Of a stretch of 64,000 nucleotides of DNA, positions 22,540 to 33,085 are shown one piece after another. Origin of the DNA: Anomaloglossus baeobatrachus (Eukaryota; Chordata; Amphibia; Anura; Aromobatidae); assembly GCF_048569485.1 (NCBI RefSeq), contig NC_134354.1:440737279-440801278 (forward strand), read 5' to 3'. The translations under genes were made by a program, and so were the position numbers. The notes beneath the pieces were generated by a model. It had not been told where the DNA came from and did no database searches. It saw only the letters and a program-made list of their open reading frames with translations. Within the stretch, counting starts at the first letter, position 1; each line of letters starts with the position of its first letter.

Positions 22540-22870
22540 GGTCCGTATTAAGAAAAAAAAAATTTTCATAAGCATATATGTTTTTGTCCAAAACAAGTTA
22601 CAAATGACGTTTCGGCCTGAGCCTTCGTGGACTTATCTGCATGTAATCATGAAAAATGACAATAATCAGTATCACATAAGAGTGAGAGAACAATAACATA
22701 AACTCGAACAATGTAGAGGTACAATTGGGATGCAGCAAAAAAATTGCAACACAGCAAGAAATGAAACACATGATACAAATGTCATATTACAGTACAAGGA
22801 CAATAAAGTAATGACAAATATGGGGTCAGAGTAGACTTTGACATCTCTTTCGTACCAGAGCTGTCTATCA
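22540..22870 (-). mobile_element. Second Penelope-like 3' remnant with hammerhead-like motif
   Basis: At 22606-22631 the minus strand reads CCACGAAGGCTCAGGCCGAAACGTC. Taken in parts this is a partial CUGACGA box (only ACGA kept), stem II GGCTCAGGCC, and an intact GAAAC box, the hallmark of another Penelope-like terminal repeat family. The surrounding sequence is AT-rich and noncoding; the element edges are uncertain. Confidence 0.45.
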
Positions 22871-22944
22871 TAAAGTAACATGTGCAGTAGGTGTAGAGCT
22901 ACAGTATGCATGGCAGAGCTAATGGGTAGACCGACCATAGAAAA

Positions 22945-23010
22945 AGAATGGAGAAAAAGTGGAGAAAAAGTGGAGAAAAAGTGGAGAAAAAGTGGAGAAA
23001 AAGTGGAGCA
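22945..23010. repeat. 11-bp minisatellite GTGGAGAAAAA, about 6 copies
   Basis: A perfect run of GTGGAGAAAAA units next to the GCACCCTTTGGTGCC segment. The outer hAT has only a short non-repeated stretch here (about 28120-28145), so the array expanded after the copies separated. Confidence 0.9.
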
Positions 23011-24002
23011 CCCTTTGGTGCCTTTCATGTGGCACTAAGGGGTGCTTAGCTTTGTATTTAGCCAAAAAAATGAAAAAAAATGACGTAGGGTTCCCCCTAG
23101 TTTTGTAGCCAGCTAGGGTAAAGCAGACGGCTGCAGCCTGCAGACCACAGCTGGCAACCTCACCTTGGCTGGTAATCCAAAACTGAGGGCACCCCACGCT
23201 GTTATTTTAAATTAAATAAATAATTAAAAAAAAAAACACGTAGGGGTCCCCCAAAATTGGATCACCAGCCAAGGTAAAGCAGACAGCTGGGGCCTGATAT
23301 TCTCAGACTAGGGAGGTCCATGGTTATTGGACTCTCCCCAGCCTAAAAATAGCAAGCCGCAGCCGCCCCAGAAGTGGCGCATCCATTAGATGCGCCAATC
23401 CTGGTGCTTCGCCCCAGCTCATCCCGCGCCCTGGTGCGGTGGCAAACGGGGTAATATATGGGGTTAATACCAGATGTGTAATGTCACCTGGCATCAAGCC
23501 CTGGGCTTGGTGAGGTCAGGCGTCTATCAGATACCCGACATCACCAACCCAGTCAGTAATAAAAAAAAAATAGACGACAAACACATTTTTATTTGAAAAA
23601 ACACTCCCCAAAACATTCCCTCTTTAACCAATTTATTAGAATGAAAACCAAATCCAGGTCTGGTGTAATCCAAGGGGTTGCCATGACGATCCACACTGTC
23701 CCAGTCAATGAAGAGCAGGATGTTCCCCATTGGCTGGGAGAGCAGTGCAGTGACCTGAGCTAACATCAATGTCAGCCCAGGTCACTGCAGGGCATGACAA
23801 GTGCTGCTGTCAGCGAGGTACATTACCTGAGTTCAATGACCGGCGCCTTCACACCAAGTATCGCGAGAGGCCCATGACGTCACCGCTAGTCAGTCTCGGG
23901 TCGGAAGCGAGAGAAGGTGATGTGACAAGCGGCGGCCATGGAGGACAGTGACAGCGCTGAGGTCGGGATGGCGGGACTTCATCACCGCAGGTAAGCCGAG
24001 CG

Positions 24003-24040
24003 GGACCATGTGTGTGTGTCTGTGTGTGTGTGTGTGTGTA
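24003..24040. repeat. (TG)n microsatellite
   Basis: Alternating TG with one or two interruptions, in the right subterminal part of the inner hAT. A shorter TG run sits in the matching place of the outer copy (29390-29405). Confidence 0.85.
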
Positions 24041-24374
24041 CATGCCGCGGGCAGGAGGGGGCGGAGCGAGCTGAGCTGAAGTGTGGGCTTCCTGCACGTA
24101 ACTAGGATAAACATCGGGTTACTAACCAAAGCGCTTTGGTTGGATACCCGATGTTTATCTTGGTTACCAGCTTCTGGCAGGCTGCCAGCGATGGCTCCTG
24201 CACACTGTAGCTGTAAAAAGCCCTGCTTTTTGCTGCTAGAACCGTTCTCGAACGTATCTAGAACTATCGAGCTTTTGCAAAAAGCTCGAGTTCTAGTTCG
24301 ATCTCGAACAGCCCCCAAAATCACTCGAGCTTAGAACTGGAGAACCTCGAACCGCGCTCAACTCTACTCCTGAC

Positions 24375-26340
24375 CGGTGACACAGCCGGTCAATAACGGA
24401 GATCACCGTTGCCATAGCAACACGCTTCGTAGCGATGACGGGGACGTCCCGCTACCAGCACGCAGCGGCACCGGAATCACGTGATCGGAGCACCGTTGCT
24501 ATGGCAACCCGTGCCACTGCTTAGAGCCGGGAGCCTGTGGTCACTCTCACAGAGTGATTTCTGTAAGGAGCACAGCGTCTTCCCCGCATGTTTTGAAGGA
24601 GAAAGAAGACCATGGATCATGGAGGGGTGACAGGGGGTAATAAAGATGGAGTCTCTAAGTGTGTCTGTGTTTTTATTTCTATTAAAGTATTTTTTCTCTG
24701 TGTGGTGTTTTTTTGTAACCCTTTATTGGAGATTCTTAATGGCTGGGTCAAACGTGCCTGACATTAAGAATCTCTGGCTTAATACTAGCTAGTAAAACAT
24801 AGCTAGTATTAACTCATTATTACCAAGCAAGCCACCCGGCTTCAGGGCTGCTGGAAGAGTTGGATACAGCACCAGAAGATGGCGATTCTATGAGAGCGCC
24901 ATTTTCTGGGGCGGCTGCGGACTGCAATTCGCAGGAGAGGGGCCCAGAAACCTTGGGCTAACCTGTGCTGCGGATCCAATCCCCAGCTGCCTAGTTGTAC
25001 CCGGCTGGACACAAAAATGGGGCGAAGCCCATGTCGTTTTTTTTTAATTATTTCATGAAATTCATGAAATAAAAAAAGGGCTTACCTATATTTTTAGTTC
25101 ACAGCCGGGTACAAATAGGCAGCTGGGGGTTGGGGGCAGCCGTACCTGCCTGCTGTACCTGGCTAGCATACAAATATATGGCAAAGCCCACGTCATTTTT
25201 TTTTTAGTTTTTTGGCAAAAAAAATGCTTCCCTGGATTTTCCATTGCCAGTGAAGGTAACACCAAGCAGTGGGGGTTAGCAGCCAGTAGCTGCTCGGATT
25301 ACCCTCAGCTAGCAATACAAAAAATGCAGCGGGAGCACATATATATTTTTTTAATTATAAATTTAAATGACTAAAAAAAAAAAGGGCTTCCCTGTATTTT
25401 GATTGCCTGACATCACAGTGCTGTAAAAATAAATCATTAAAAAAATGACAGCATATTTTTGATTCTCAGCGCAGATAAAGCAGACAGATACGGGTTGCCA
25501 CCCCCATCTGCCTGGCATTACCTTGGCTGGCAATCAAAATACAGGGAAGCCCATTAATTTTTTTTATTTAAAAAAAATAGTTTAAAAAAAAATGACGTGG
25601 GGTCTCCCCATTTTTGATAGCCAGCTAGGGTAAAGCAGAAGGCTGTAGGCTGAAAACCACAGCTGGCAGCTTTACCGTGGTTGGGGATCCAATGTGGAGG
25701 TCACCCCAGGCTCTTTTTTATAATTATTTTATAAATAATAATAATTACAAAAAAAAGTAGGGTCCCCCCCCCAAATTGGATCACCAGCCAAGGTAAAGCG
25801 GACAGCTGTAGTCTGGTATTCTCAGGGTGGGAAGGTCCATAGTTATTGGCCCTTCACAGCCTAAAAATAGCAGGCCGCAGGCACCCCAGAGTTGGCGCAT
25901 CCACTAGATGCGCTAATCCTGGCGCTTCACCCCAGCTCATCCCATGCCCTGGTGCAGTGGCAAACGGGGTAATAAATGGGGTTGATACTAGCTGTAAAGT
26001 CATCTGACATCAAGCCCAGCAGTTTGTGATGTCATGGCGTCTATCAGATACCCGACATCACAAACTGTCAGTACTAACAAAACAAATAGACGAAAAAAAA
26101 TGTATTTGAAAAAACACTTCCCAAAACATTCCCTCTTTCACCAATTTATTGTAAGGAAAAAAAATAAAGGGATCACATGATGACTCTGGACCGTCTAGAA
26201 TATGGGGGGACACGCTCAGGGAACGTATCCCCCATTTTCTAGGAGTGCAGACCCTCCATGTGAGGAGTGTGGGTGCAATGAATCTGCACCCACTCTCCCC
26301 GGGTCCACAGCAGCCCGAGTCCATGTCGTAACTGTTGCTA
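24375..26340. repeat. Outer hAT interior: modular AT-rich block
   Basis: Resumes the outer hAT after the inner insertion (CGGTGACACAGCCGGTC at 24373 matches the inner copy near 17112). It then runs parallel to 17130-19800 of the inner element, but without the palindrome. Modules of the AGCCAGC(C/T)A(A/G)GGTAAAGCAGAC type follow one another. No gene is visible. Confidence 0.65.
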
Positions 26341-26695
26341 CCAAAGCTGCAATGCCCTGCTCATGAGGTAAGGGCATGCCTAATCAGGAGAACTATTCTA
26401 CATTTCCAAATATTGGTATTTGCTGATATTATTGCTATTCCACCTACTATATATTGGGGATAGGATCTTGGAGATGGAATACCCCTTTAAGTCCAGTTAT
26501 CCAGCTGAATGAATACTAAACAATAGAGCTCGCTATTTAGACATGTTTTCTTGTGGCGTATAACGGACTCTCATGTTTGGTAGTCGTTCAGCAGGGCAAC
26601 TATAAAAGCAAATCCCTCCATTTGGAAATGTAGTAAAGCTCTCCTGATCAACTATATTCCTTACCTCATGAGCAGGGCATTGCAGTAGCTTACAG
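26340..26695. mobile_element. Foldback MITE, ends TGCAATGCCCTGCTCATGAGG
   Basis: TGCAATGCCCTGCTCATGAGG at about 26350 has its complement near 26660-26685, and an inner pair CTACATTTCCAAAT/ATTTGGAAATGTAG lies at about 26398 and 26620. A one-sided remnant of the same repeat is at 19775-19810 in the inner hAT. Confidence 0.65.
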
Positions 26696-27265
26696 ATGCA
26701 TGGTTACCACCACTCACTGTGTCTGAACACAGGAACTTGAGCTGACAGCCACTCTGTGCATGCGGCAGCGTCTATTATGAAGGAGGGGGCCGCGGGGATC
26801 AATGCTGCACAGGTGCCGTGGGACACCGGGGAACACCGGTGGGGTTATAGGGGGTGACCTGGCAGGGTCATGGCACATGCAACAGAAATCAGAGGAGTAG
26901 GGTGAATGCGGCCGGCGCGCTGCTGTGCACGCGGCTTTCTTGGATTTTCCGGGAGGGGGTCAGGGGGGGGGCACTTTGGCGACACCGGGGGACCGGAGGG
27001 GACTGGGGAGGAGATTTAGCTCCCATCTGACATGTTTGTTCATGCCAGATGGGAGATAAATAATTTTTTACCGCCGCTGTCATTTACTGTAATGTGATCA
27101 CCGGTATACACCGAATACCGGTGATCACGTGAGCGGATACCGGACAAACCGGCCTGAATCATGATCTCCAGGGTCTCAGCTACCCCTGAAACCCCGGAGA
27201 TTTTCTGACGCTGGGGGGCGCTATTTTCTTATTTCTGCCTGCTGTTTACAAACGGCAGATTAGAA

Positions 27266-27950
27266 TAAGGCTACATTCACACGACCGATCCGTTTTTGCG
27301 GTTTGCAAAAAACGGTCCGTTTTTTTCATGGGTGCATCCATGTGGCATCCGTTTCCGTTCCGTATTGTTAGGTCCGGGTGGTGGATTCACTGGGCCGTGC
27401 ACCCCACCGGAGGCCTGGGTGCACGGTAGCCGGAGCACTAGCATGGCAGGGACTGCGTCCCACAGGGGATGGTTAGAACAGTCACTGAGGCTTCAGAGTT
27501 CCTGGAGACAGTGCAGGAATGTCAGGCAATAGTATGATCACAGGACACGGCACAAGGGAGACCTGAGCACCTAGCTTTCAAGACAAGGCTTACAAGACAC
27601 GTTGATCAGGCCCCGCCCACATGGCAAGGCCAGTCTTATATACCCAGCACAGCCTCTTGTCATATCCTGCTGCAGCAGTGCTGGGCCCATAAGACCAGGT
27701 GAGTGGGCGCGGCCCGACCCTATACAGAAGCCTGAGTCAGACACATGAGACTGGGGACAGGACACAGGAGAGCACGAGCAGGAGCGGCAGCCGGACCGGT
27801 GGACACGTGGACCGGATCAGTGGGTAAGGAGCGGTGCCGAGGCATCGGGAGCGTGACACATATACGGTCCGTATGTCATCTGTTTGTCATCCGTGTGCCT
27901 TCCGTTTTTTTGGCGTACTGCCAAAAAACTGAAGGAGGGAAAATACATAA
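27266..27950. mobile_element. MITE (GGCTACATTCACACGACC end) hosting a solo LTR
   Basis: Starts near AAGGCTACATTCACACGACC and consists of words like CCGTTTTTT and GGTCCGTATG with complements on the far side of the solo LTR at 27366-27858. The right end is not clear (about 27950). It lies within the outer hAT. Confidence 0.5.
27366..27858. mobile_element. Solo LTR, fossil
   Basis: A 493-bp block that begins TG (TGTTAGGTCCGGG) and ends CA (GAGCGTGACA). It is flanked by the 5-bp near-duplicates CGTAT and CATAT and splits a MITE. Internal coding sequence is absent, so it is a solo LTR of a Ty3/gypsy-like or related family. Family not identified; age moderate. Confidence 0.6.
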
Positions 27951-29161
27951 ATTTACCCAGGATCCATAGCTTCAACCTACATGTGGCGGTCACATGTTCA
28001 CTCCAGGGCCATTTTCTACTGCCTTTCACAGCGTAGAGTGCTCTGGTGATTTTCTTGTGCTTGTACACTTCATATCAGTCTTTTCTGTCATTATAATGGC
28101 AGAAAGACACATAATGTCCCACTCTCCTGCATTTTGTAATTTTGCACCCTTTGGTGCCTTTCATGTGGCACTAAGGGGTGCTTCGCCTTGTATTTACCAA
28201 AATAAATAAATAAATTAAAAAAAAAATGATAGGTTCCCCCTATTTTTGTAGCCAGCTAGGGTAAAGCAGACGGCTGCAGCCTGCAGACCACAGCTGGCAG
28301 CTTCGCCTTGGCTGGTAATCCAAAACTGAGGGCACCCCATGCTGTTATTTTAAATTAAATAAATTTAAAAAAAAAAACACGTAGGGGTCCCCCCAAAATT
28401 GGACCACCAGCCAAGGTAAAGCAGACAGCTGGGGTCTGATATTCTCAGACTAGGGAGGTCCACTGTTATTGGACACTCCCCAGCCTAAAAATAGCAGGCC
28501 ACAGCCGCCCCAGAAGTGGCGCATCCATTAGATGCGCCAATCCTGGTGCTTCGCACCAGCTCATCCCGTGCCCTGGTGTGGTGGCAAACGGGGTAATATA
28601 TGGGTTTAATACCAGATGTGTAATGTCACCTGGCATCAAGCCCTGGGGTTGGTGAGGTTACGCGTCTATCAGATACCCGACATCACCAACCCAGTCAGTA
28701 ATAAAAAAAAATAGACGACAAACACATTTTTATTTGAAAAAACACTGCCCAACACATTGCCTCTTTTACCAATTTATTAGAAAGAAAAACAAATCCAGGT
28801 CTGCTGTAATCCAAGCGGTTCCCATGACGATCCACATTGTCCCAGTCAATGAAGAACAGAATGTTCCGCATTGGCTGGGAGAGCAATGCAGTGACCTGAG
28901 CTAACATCAGAAGGTCAGCCCAGGTTACTGCAGGGCATGACAAGTGCTGCTGTCAGCGAGGTACATTACCTGCTCTGATCTCCTGCACTGCTGATACTGC
29001 ACACTGACTTCAATCACCTTCACAGACAAGTATCGCGAGCGGCCCATGACGTCACCGCTAGTGACAGTCTCGGGCCGCAGTGACAGATGTGAAGCGGCAG
29101 CCATGGAGGACAGTGTCAGCGCTGAGGTCGGGAGAGCAGGACTTCATCACCGCAGGTAAGC

Positions 29162-29345
29162 CGAGCGGGGCCATGTGTGCGGAGTGCGAGGTGGGCGGAG
29201 CCTAGCGGGGTAATGTGTGCGGGTGCGAGGTGGGCGGAGCCTAGCGGGGTAATGTGTGTGGGTGCGAGGTGGGCGGAGCCTAGCGGGGCCATGTGTGCGG
29301 GCGGCAGAGAGCGAAGTGGGTGGAGCCTAGCTGGGCCATGTGGTG
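29162..29345. repeat. About 42-bp tandem repeat, 3-4 copies
   Basis: Units of the form GTGCGAGGTGGGCGGAGCCTAG followed by CGGGGTAATGTGTGCGG. The inner hAT has a single unit at the matching position (near 24050). The array expanded in the outer copy only. Confidence 0.8.
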
Positions 29346-30235
29346 CTGCGGACGTCAGTGCCGGGGACTGCATGGCTGGGGACAGGTGAGTGTGAGTGTG
29401 TGTGTACATGCTGAGTGCAGAAGGGGGCGGAGCCTAGCGTGAAAAAATCGGCTCCCTGCACGCGTAACCAGGGTAAATATCGGGTTACTAACCAAAGCGC
29501 TTTGCTTGGATACCCGATGTTTATCTTCCTTACCAGCTTCTGGCAGGCTGCCAGCGATGGCTCCCTGCACACTGTAGCTGTAAAAAGCCCTGCTTTTGCT
29601 TATAGAACCGTTCTCGAACGTAACTCGAACTGTCGAGCTTTAAGCAAAAAGCTCGAGTTCTAGTTCGATCTAGAACACCCCCCAAAATCACTCGAACTGC
29701 GAACTGGCGAACCTCGAACCGTGCTCAACTCTAATCATGACCTCTCTTTTTGAAAGTCCAAGAGCAAGCAAACTCTTCCTCCAGGAGAGGGAGCCAACAG
29801 ATCACTAAAGACATCATCATTGCTCAAAGAAAACACCAAAAAACAATGCATGGTAGGAATAAACAGGTAACTTTAATTGGAGTGGAAGCGGAGAGATAGC
29901 ACCCGATGCCAATTCTAGATCTTCTCACACCTGTGGTCACTGCAGCAGAAGCTGAATCCACTTTGTCCAAAAGGGATCTATTCCATTCAATTGCAAATGA
30001 TCTAGATAAGACTGAGAACATGATACTGCATGGGACATAGCAGAGTTGGTCAAGTTGAGTGGAGATGAGTTTGCTATTTGGCGCAGCTTTTGGATGAATA
30101 AAGCAAGTAAAAAGTGTGAAAGATAAAAAAAGGGTGAAAGTGTGAAAAGTGAATTGGCCAAATTGAGGTGCATATGAAGTTGTTTGCTTTCTTTAAATTC
30201 ATTAATCGGGCTCATTTGAATCAGGTGAATTGAGT

Positions 30236-30250
30236 TCTGCTTTTGTAAAC
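30236..30250 (-). promoter_or_regulatory. snRNA 3' box of unit B
   Basis: The minus strand reads GTTTACAAAAGCAGA, a full match to GTTTN3AAARNNAGA, 13 nt beyond the mature U2 end. Confidence 0.8.
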
Positions 30251-30262
30251 TGGGTTAAGAAG

Positions 30263-30629
30263 GGGTGCACCGGTCCTGGAGGTACTGCAATACCAGGTCA
30301 ATGCGTGGAGTGGACAGAGCAAGCTCTTTTTCCATCTCCCTGTTCTAAAAATCCATTTAATATATGGTCCCCAGATAGGGGATGTATCAGATATTATAAA
30401 CTGATAAGAACAGATTTTTTTTTTTTTTTTTTGAAGGATGAGCTTGAAAATAAAAAAGTGACCGCCTCTCGTTGCCCAGGAAACCATCCAGCACAAGAGG
30501 GCTATGACATCCTACGATGCACACTCCCCCAAGGCCAGCAGTAGTGCAAACCCAGGCACCTTCCAGCACCGACCAAGGTAGTGCCCTCCCAAACTACACT
30601 TGATCTTAGCCAAAAGGGCGAGAAGTGAC
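30263..30629 (-). pseudogene. RNU2: U2 snRNA copy B, split by a 177-bp insert
   Basis: The 5' part (30629-30593) covers U2 nt 1-37, ending GATCAAGTGTAGT; the 3' part (30415-30263) covers nt about 38 to GGTGCACC. Between them is an unrelated insert (30416-30592). Besides the split, the 5' end reads GTCACTTCTCGCCC instead of ATCGCTTCTCGGCC, and a two-base TA insertion sits in the AATATC stretch. Each half is otherwise close to vertebrate U2. The insert cuts the branch-point-recognition sequence GUAGUA after its fifth base, so no functional U2 can result. Confidence 0.9.
30416..30592 (-). mobile_element. Short poly(A)-tailed insert in U2, family unknown
   Basis: On the minus strand it starts TTGGGAGGGCACTACC right after U2 nt 37 and ends in about 17 A residues before U2 nt 38. 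It shows no similarity to the 3' UTR of the LINE in unit A, although the insertion site is the same base. The likeliest reading is a 5'-truncated tail, or a nonautonomous partner, of another U2-specific LINE. It has no ORF and no tRNA-like A and B boxes that I can see. Confidence 0.6.
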
Positions 30630-30676
30630 AACCCGAATTGGTTTCGGCCTTGAGTGGCACCCTGGCCTATGCCGGA

Positions 30677-30696
30677 CACATCTTAGGGAGAGGGAG
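30677..30696 (-). promoter_or_regulatory. Proximal sequence element candidate, unit B
   Basis: CTCCCTCTCCCTAAGATGTG on the minus strand, 48-67 bp upstream of the U2 5' end, as in units A and C. Confidence 0.5.
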
Positions 30697-32013
30697 ACAA
30701 ACCCACGCCTACAGAAGACATTTTGTCACCCAAGCCAACCCTTGAAAAGGCTGTTTTGCAGAGCAAAAACAAGAAGAATGGTGCGTTTTGCAGCCGCCGC
30801 CCACTGCAATGAATCTGAATAACTCCTCCTTTTGGGCACAAGCACCTCCCCTCCCCCTTGCAGTCTTTCCAATTTATGATACAAAAAGACAGACAGGACA
30901 GGACAGGACAAGACAGGACAGGCTGCCTGACTTTCTGTCACTGCCACCCTTTGCCATCCTTACCCATAGAAAGCCCTTCCACTATCCCCAAACCCTAATA
31001 TTTTCCCTTCCCCTCCCAGCCCCCAATGCCTGCCCTCTGAACCCCTCCCACCACCCGCATCCTTTCCCCTGTCATCCCCCTACCACCCGGGAAAAAAAGT
31101 GCTTGCCCCCTCCTTCCACTAGCCCACCATCCCACCCAAAGAGCAACTTCTGCTGCGCAGCTGGCTGTCTAGGCAGCAGCGCTATTGTGATGTCAGCGGG
31201 GGGCATTGTGACAAGCCAGGGTTCCGTCTCTTCATGTTGTGCACTGTTCAAACGGAAAATACATCAACAGGCAGACTACAGAAAAGCTTACTAACAAAGG
31301 TTAGAGAGGGGCTTTCTGAGAGGGCTTTTTACAGTTTGTCTATTCCCCATTAGCCGTTTAAGTATGCTTAATGTAAAGTACTAATTCTTTCATAGGCCGC
31401 CCATTCTTAGTATTAGACATTCCTTATATTGCGGTATCAGGCTTCACAGCAGGTTGCAACACATTCATCACCAATTGGCTGTCCCCAATTGGGCTCAGAA
31501 GCTAAATGTCTATCATGACCTCTCTTTTTGAAAGTCCAAGAGCAAGCAAACTCTTCCTCCAGGAGAGGGAGCCAACAGATCATTAAAGACATCATCATTG
31601 CTCAAAGAAAACACCAAAAAACAATGCATGGTAGGAATAAACAGGTAACTTTAATTGGAGTGGAAGCGGAGAGATAGCACCCGATGCCAATTCTAGATCT
31701 TCTCACACCTGTGGTCACTGCAGCAGAAGCTGAATCCACTTTGTCCAAAAGGGATCTATTCCATTCAATTGCAAATGATCTAGATAAGACTGAGAACATG
31801 ATACTGCACGGGACATAGCAGAGTTGGTCAAGTTGAGTGGAGATGAATTTGCTATTTGGCACAGCTTTTGGATGAATAAAGCAAGTAAAAGGTGTGAAAG
31901 ATAAAAAAAGGATGAAAGTATGAAAAGTGAATTGGCCAAATTGAGATGCATATGAAGTTGTTTACTTTCTTTCAATTCATTATTAGGGCTCATTTGAATC
32001 AGGTGAATTGAGT

Positions 32014-32028
32014 TCTGCTTTTGTAAAC
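32014..32028 (-). promoter_or_regulatory. snRNA 3' box of unit C
   Basis: The minus strand reads GTTTACAAAAGCAGA, identical to unit B. Confidence 0.8.
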
Positions 32029-32040
32029 TGGGTTAAGAAG

Positions 32041-32404
32041 GGGTGCACCGGTCCTGGAGGTACTGCAATACCAGGTCAATGCGTGGAGTGGACAGAGCAA
32101 GCTCTTTTTCCTTCTCCCTGTTCTAAAAATCCATTTAATATATGGTCCCCAGATAGGGGACGTATCGGATATTAAACTGATAAGAACAGATTTTTTTTTT
32201 TTTTTTTGAAGGATGAGCTTGAAAATAAAAAAGTGACCGCCTCTCGTTGCCCAGGATACCGTCCAGCACAAGATGGCTATGACATCCTACGATGCACACT
32301 CCCCCAAGGCCAGCAGTAGTGCAAACCCAGGCACCTTCCAGCACCGACCAAGGTCGTACCCTCCCAAACTACACTTGATCTTAGCCAAAAGGCCAAGAAG
32401 CAAT
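32041..32404 (-). pseudogene. RNU2: U2 snRNA copy C, split by the same insert
   Basis: 5' part 32404-32368 (ATTGCTTCTTGGCC to GTGTAGT) and 3' part 32191-32041, separated by an insert (32192-32367) that is nearly the same as in copy B. The shared insert means it predates the duplication of B and C or spread by array homogenisation. A PSE-like site is present at about 32452-32471. Confidence 0.9.
32192..32367 (-). mobile_element. Short poly(A)-tailed insert in U2 copy C
   Basis: Same element as 30416-30592, with a handful of substitutions and a 16-17 base A tail. Confidence 0.6.
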
Positions 32405-33085
32405 AACCTGAATTGGTTTCGGCCTTGAGTGGCACCCTGGCCTATGCCGGACACATCTTAGGGAGAGGGAGACAAACCCACGCCTACAGAAGACATTTTT
32501 CACCCAAGCCAACCCTTGAAAAGGCTGTTTTGCAGAGCAAAAACAAGAAGAATAGTGCGTTTTGCAGCAGCCGCCCACTGCAATGAATCTGAATAACTCC
32601 TCCTTTTGGGCACAAGCACCTCCCCTCCCCCTTGCAGTCTTTCCAATTCATGATACAAAAAGACAGACAGGACAGGACAGGCTGCCTGACCATCCCACCC
32701 AAAGAGCAACTTCTGCTGCGCAGCTGGCTTTCTAGGCATCAGCGCTATTGTGATGTCAGCGGGGGGCTCAGCGGGGGGCATTGTGACAAGCCAGTGTTCC
32801 GTCTCTTCATGTTGTGCACTGTTCAAACGGAAAATACGTCAACAGGCAGACTACAGAAAAGCTTACTAACAAAGGTTAGAGAGCGGCTTTCTGAGAGGGC
32901 TTTTTACAGTTTGTCTATTCCCAATTAGCTGTTTAAGTATGCTTAATGAAAGTACTAATTCTTTCATAGGCCGTCCATTCTTAGTATTAGACGTTCCTTA
33001 TATTGCGGTATCAGGCTTCGCAGCAGGTTGCAACACATTCATCACCAATTGGCTGTCCCCAATTGGGCTCAGAAGCTAAATGTCT

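Larger units (their letters stand above)
16635..24366. mobile_element. Inner hAT element nested in the outer hAT
   Basis: The left end TGGAGATGAGCGAACC (first TAG mutated to TGG) is preceded by CTCCTGAC (16627-16634). The right end finishes CTCAACTCTA at 24366 and is followed by CTCCTGAC (24367-24374), a perfect 8-bp duplication of the hAT type. The content runs parallel to the outer element: subterminal region, TAATAAAGATGGAGTCTC segment, AT-rich modules, GCACCCTTTGGTGCC segment, right end. It has its own insertions at 19922-22493 and about 22540-22870. It has no transposase gene. Confidence 0.8.
8555..29733. mobile_element. Outer hAT element, heavily nested, in the U2 array
   Basis: The left end is TAGAGATGAGTGAACC at 8555; the right end reads TAGAGTTGAGCACGGTTCG on the minus strand and stops at 29733. 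The octamer ATCATGAC flanks both ends (8547-8554 and 29734-29741). The uninterrupted sequence ATCATGACCTCTC occurs at the B/C unit junction (31512) and represents the empty site. The element's own parts are 8555-8892, 16033-16190, 24375-26340 and about 26700-29733. The rest is later insertions: a Penelope-like element, foldback MITEs, a second hAT and a solo LTR. No transposase gene is visible, so it is non-autonomous. Much of the interior is a series of AT-rich modules of about 150-250 bp (see 24375). Confidence 0.75.
29734..31511 (-). repeat. U2 snRNA array unit B (1,778 bp)
   Basis: Complete unit from ATCATGACCTC to the next ATCATGAC at 31512, directly followed by unit C. Layout as in unit A: downstream spacer 29734-30235, 3' box, split U2, PSE-like site, and an upstream spacer with a GACAG run (30890-30925) and a C-rich tract (30955-31135). 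The C-rich tract also reads as a long Pro-rich frame on the plus strand, which I regard as a composition artefact. Confidence 0.88.
31512..33085 (-). repeat. U2 snRNA array unit C (shortened)
   Basis: Head to tail with unit B. It ends at 33085 in AAATGTCT, just before where the next ATCATGAC would come, and is replaced there by a GC-rich minisatellite. About 190 bp containing the C-rich tract is deleted at about 32692 relative to unit B. It marks the right border of the array. Confidence 0.88.

Noticed and set aside
30263-30629. Functional U2 snRNA gene
   Set aside because: The RNA is split by a 177-bp insert inside the branch-point-recognition sequence, with further changes at the 5' end.
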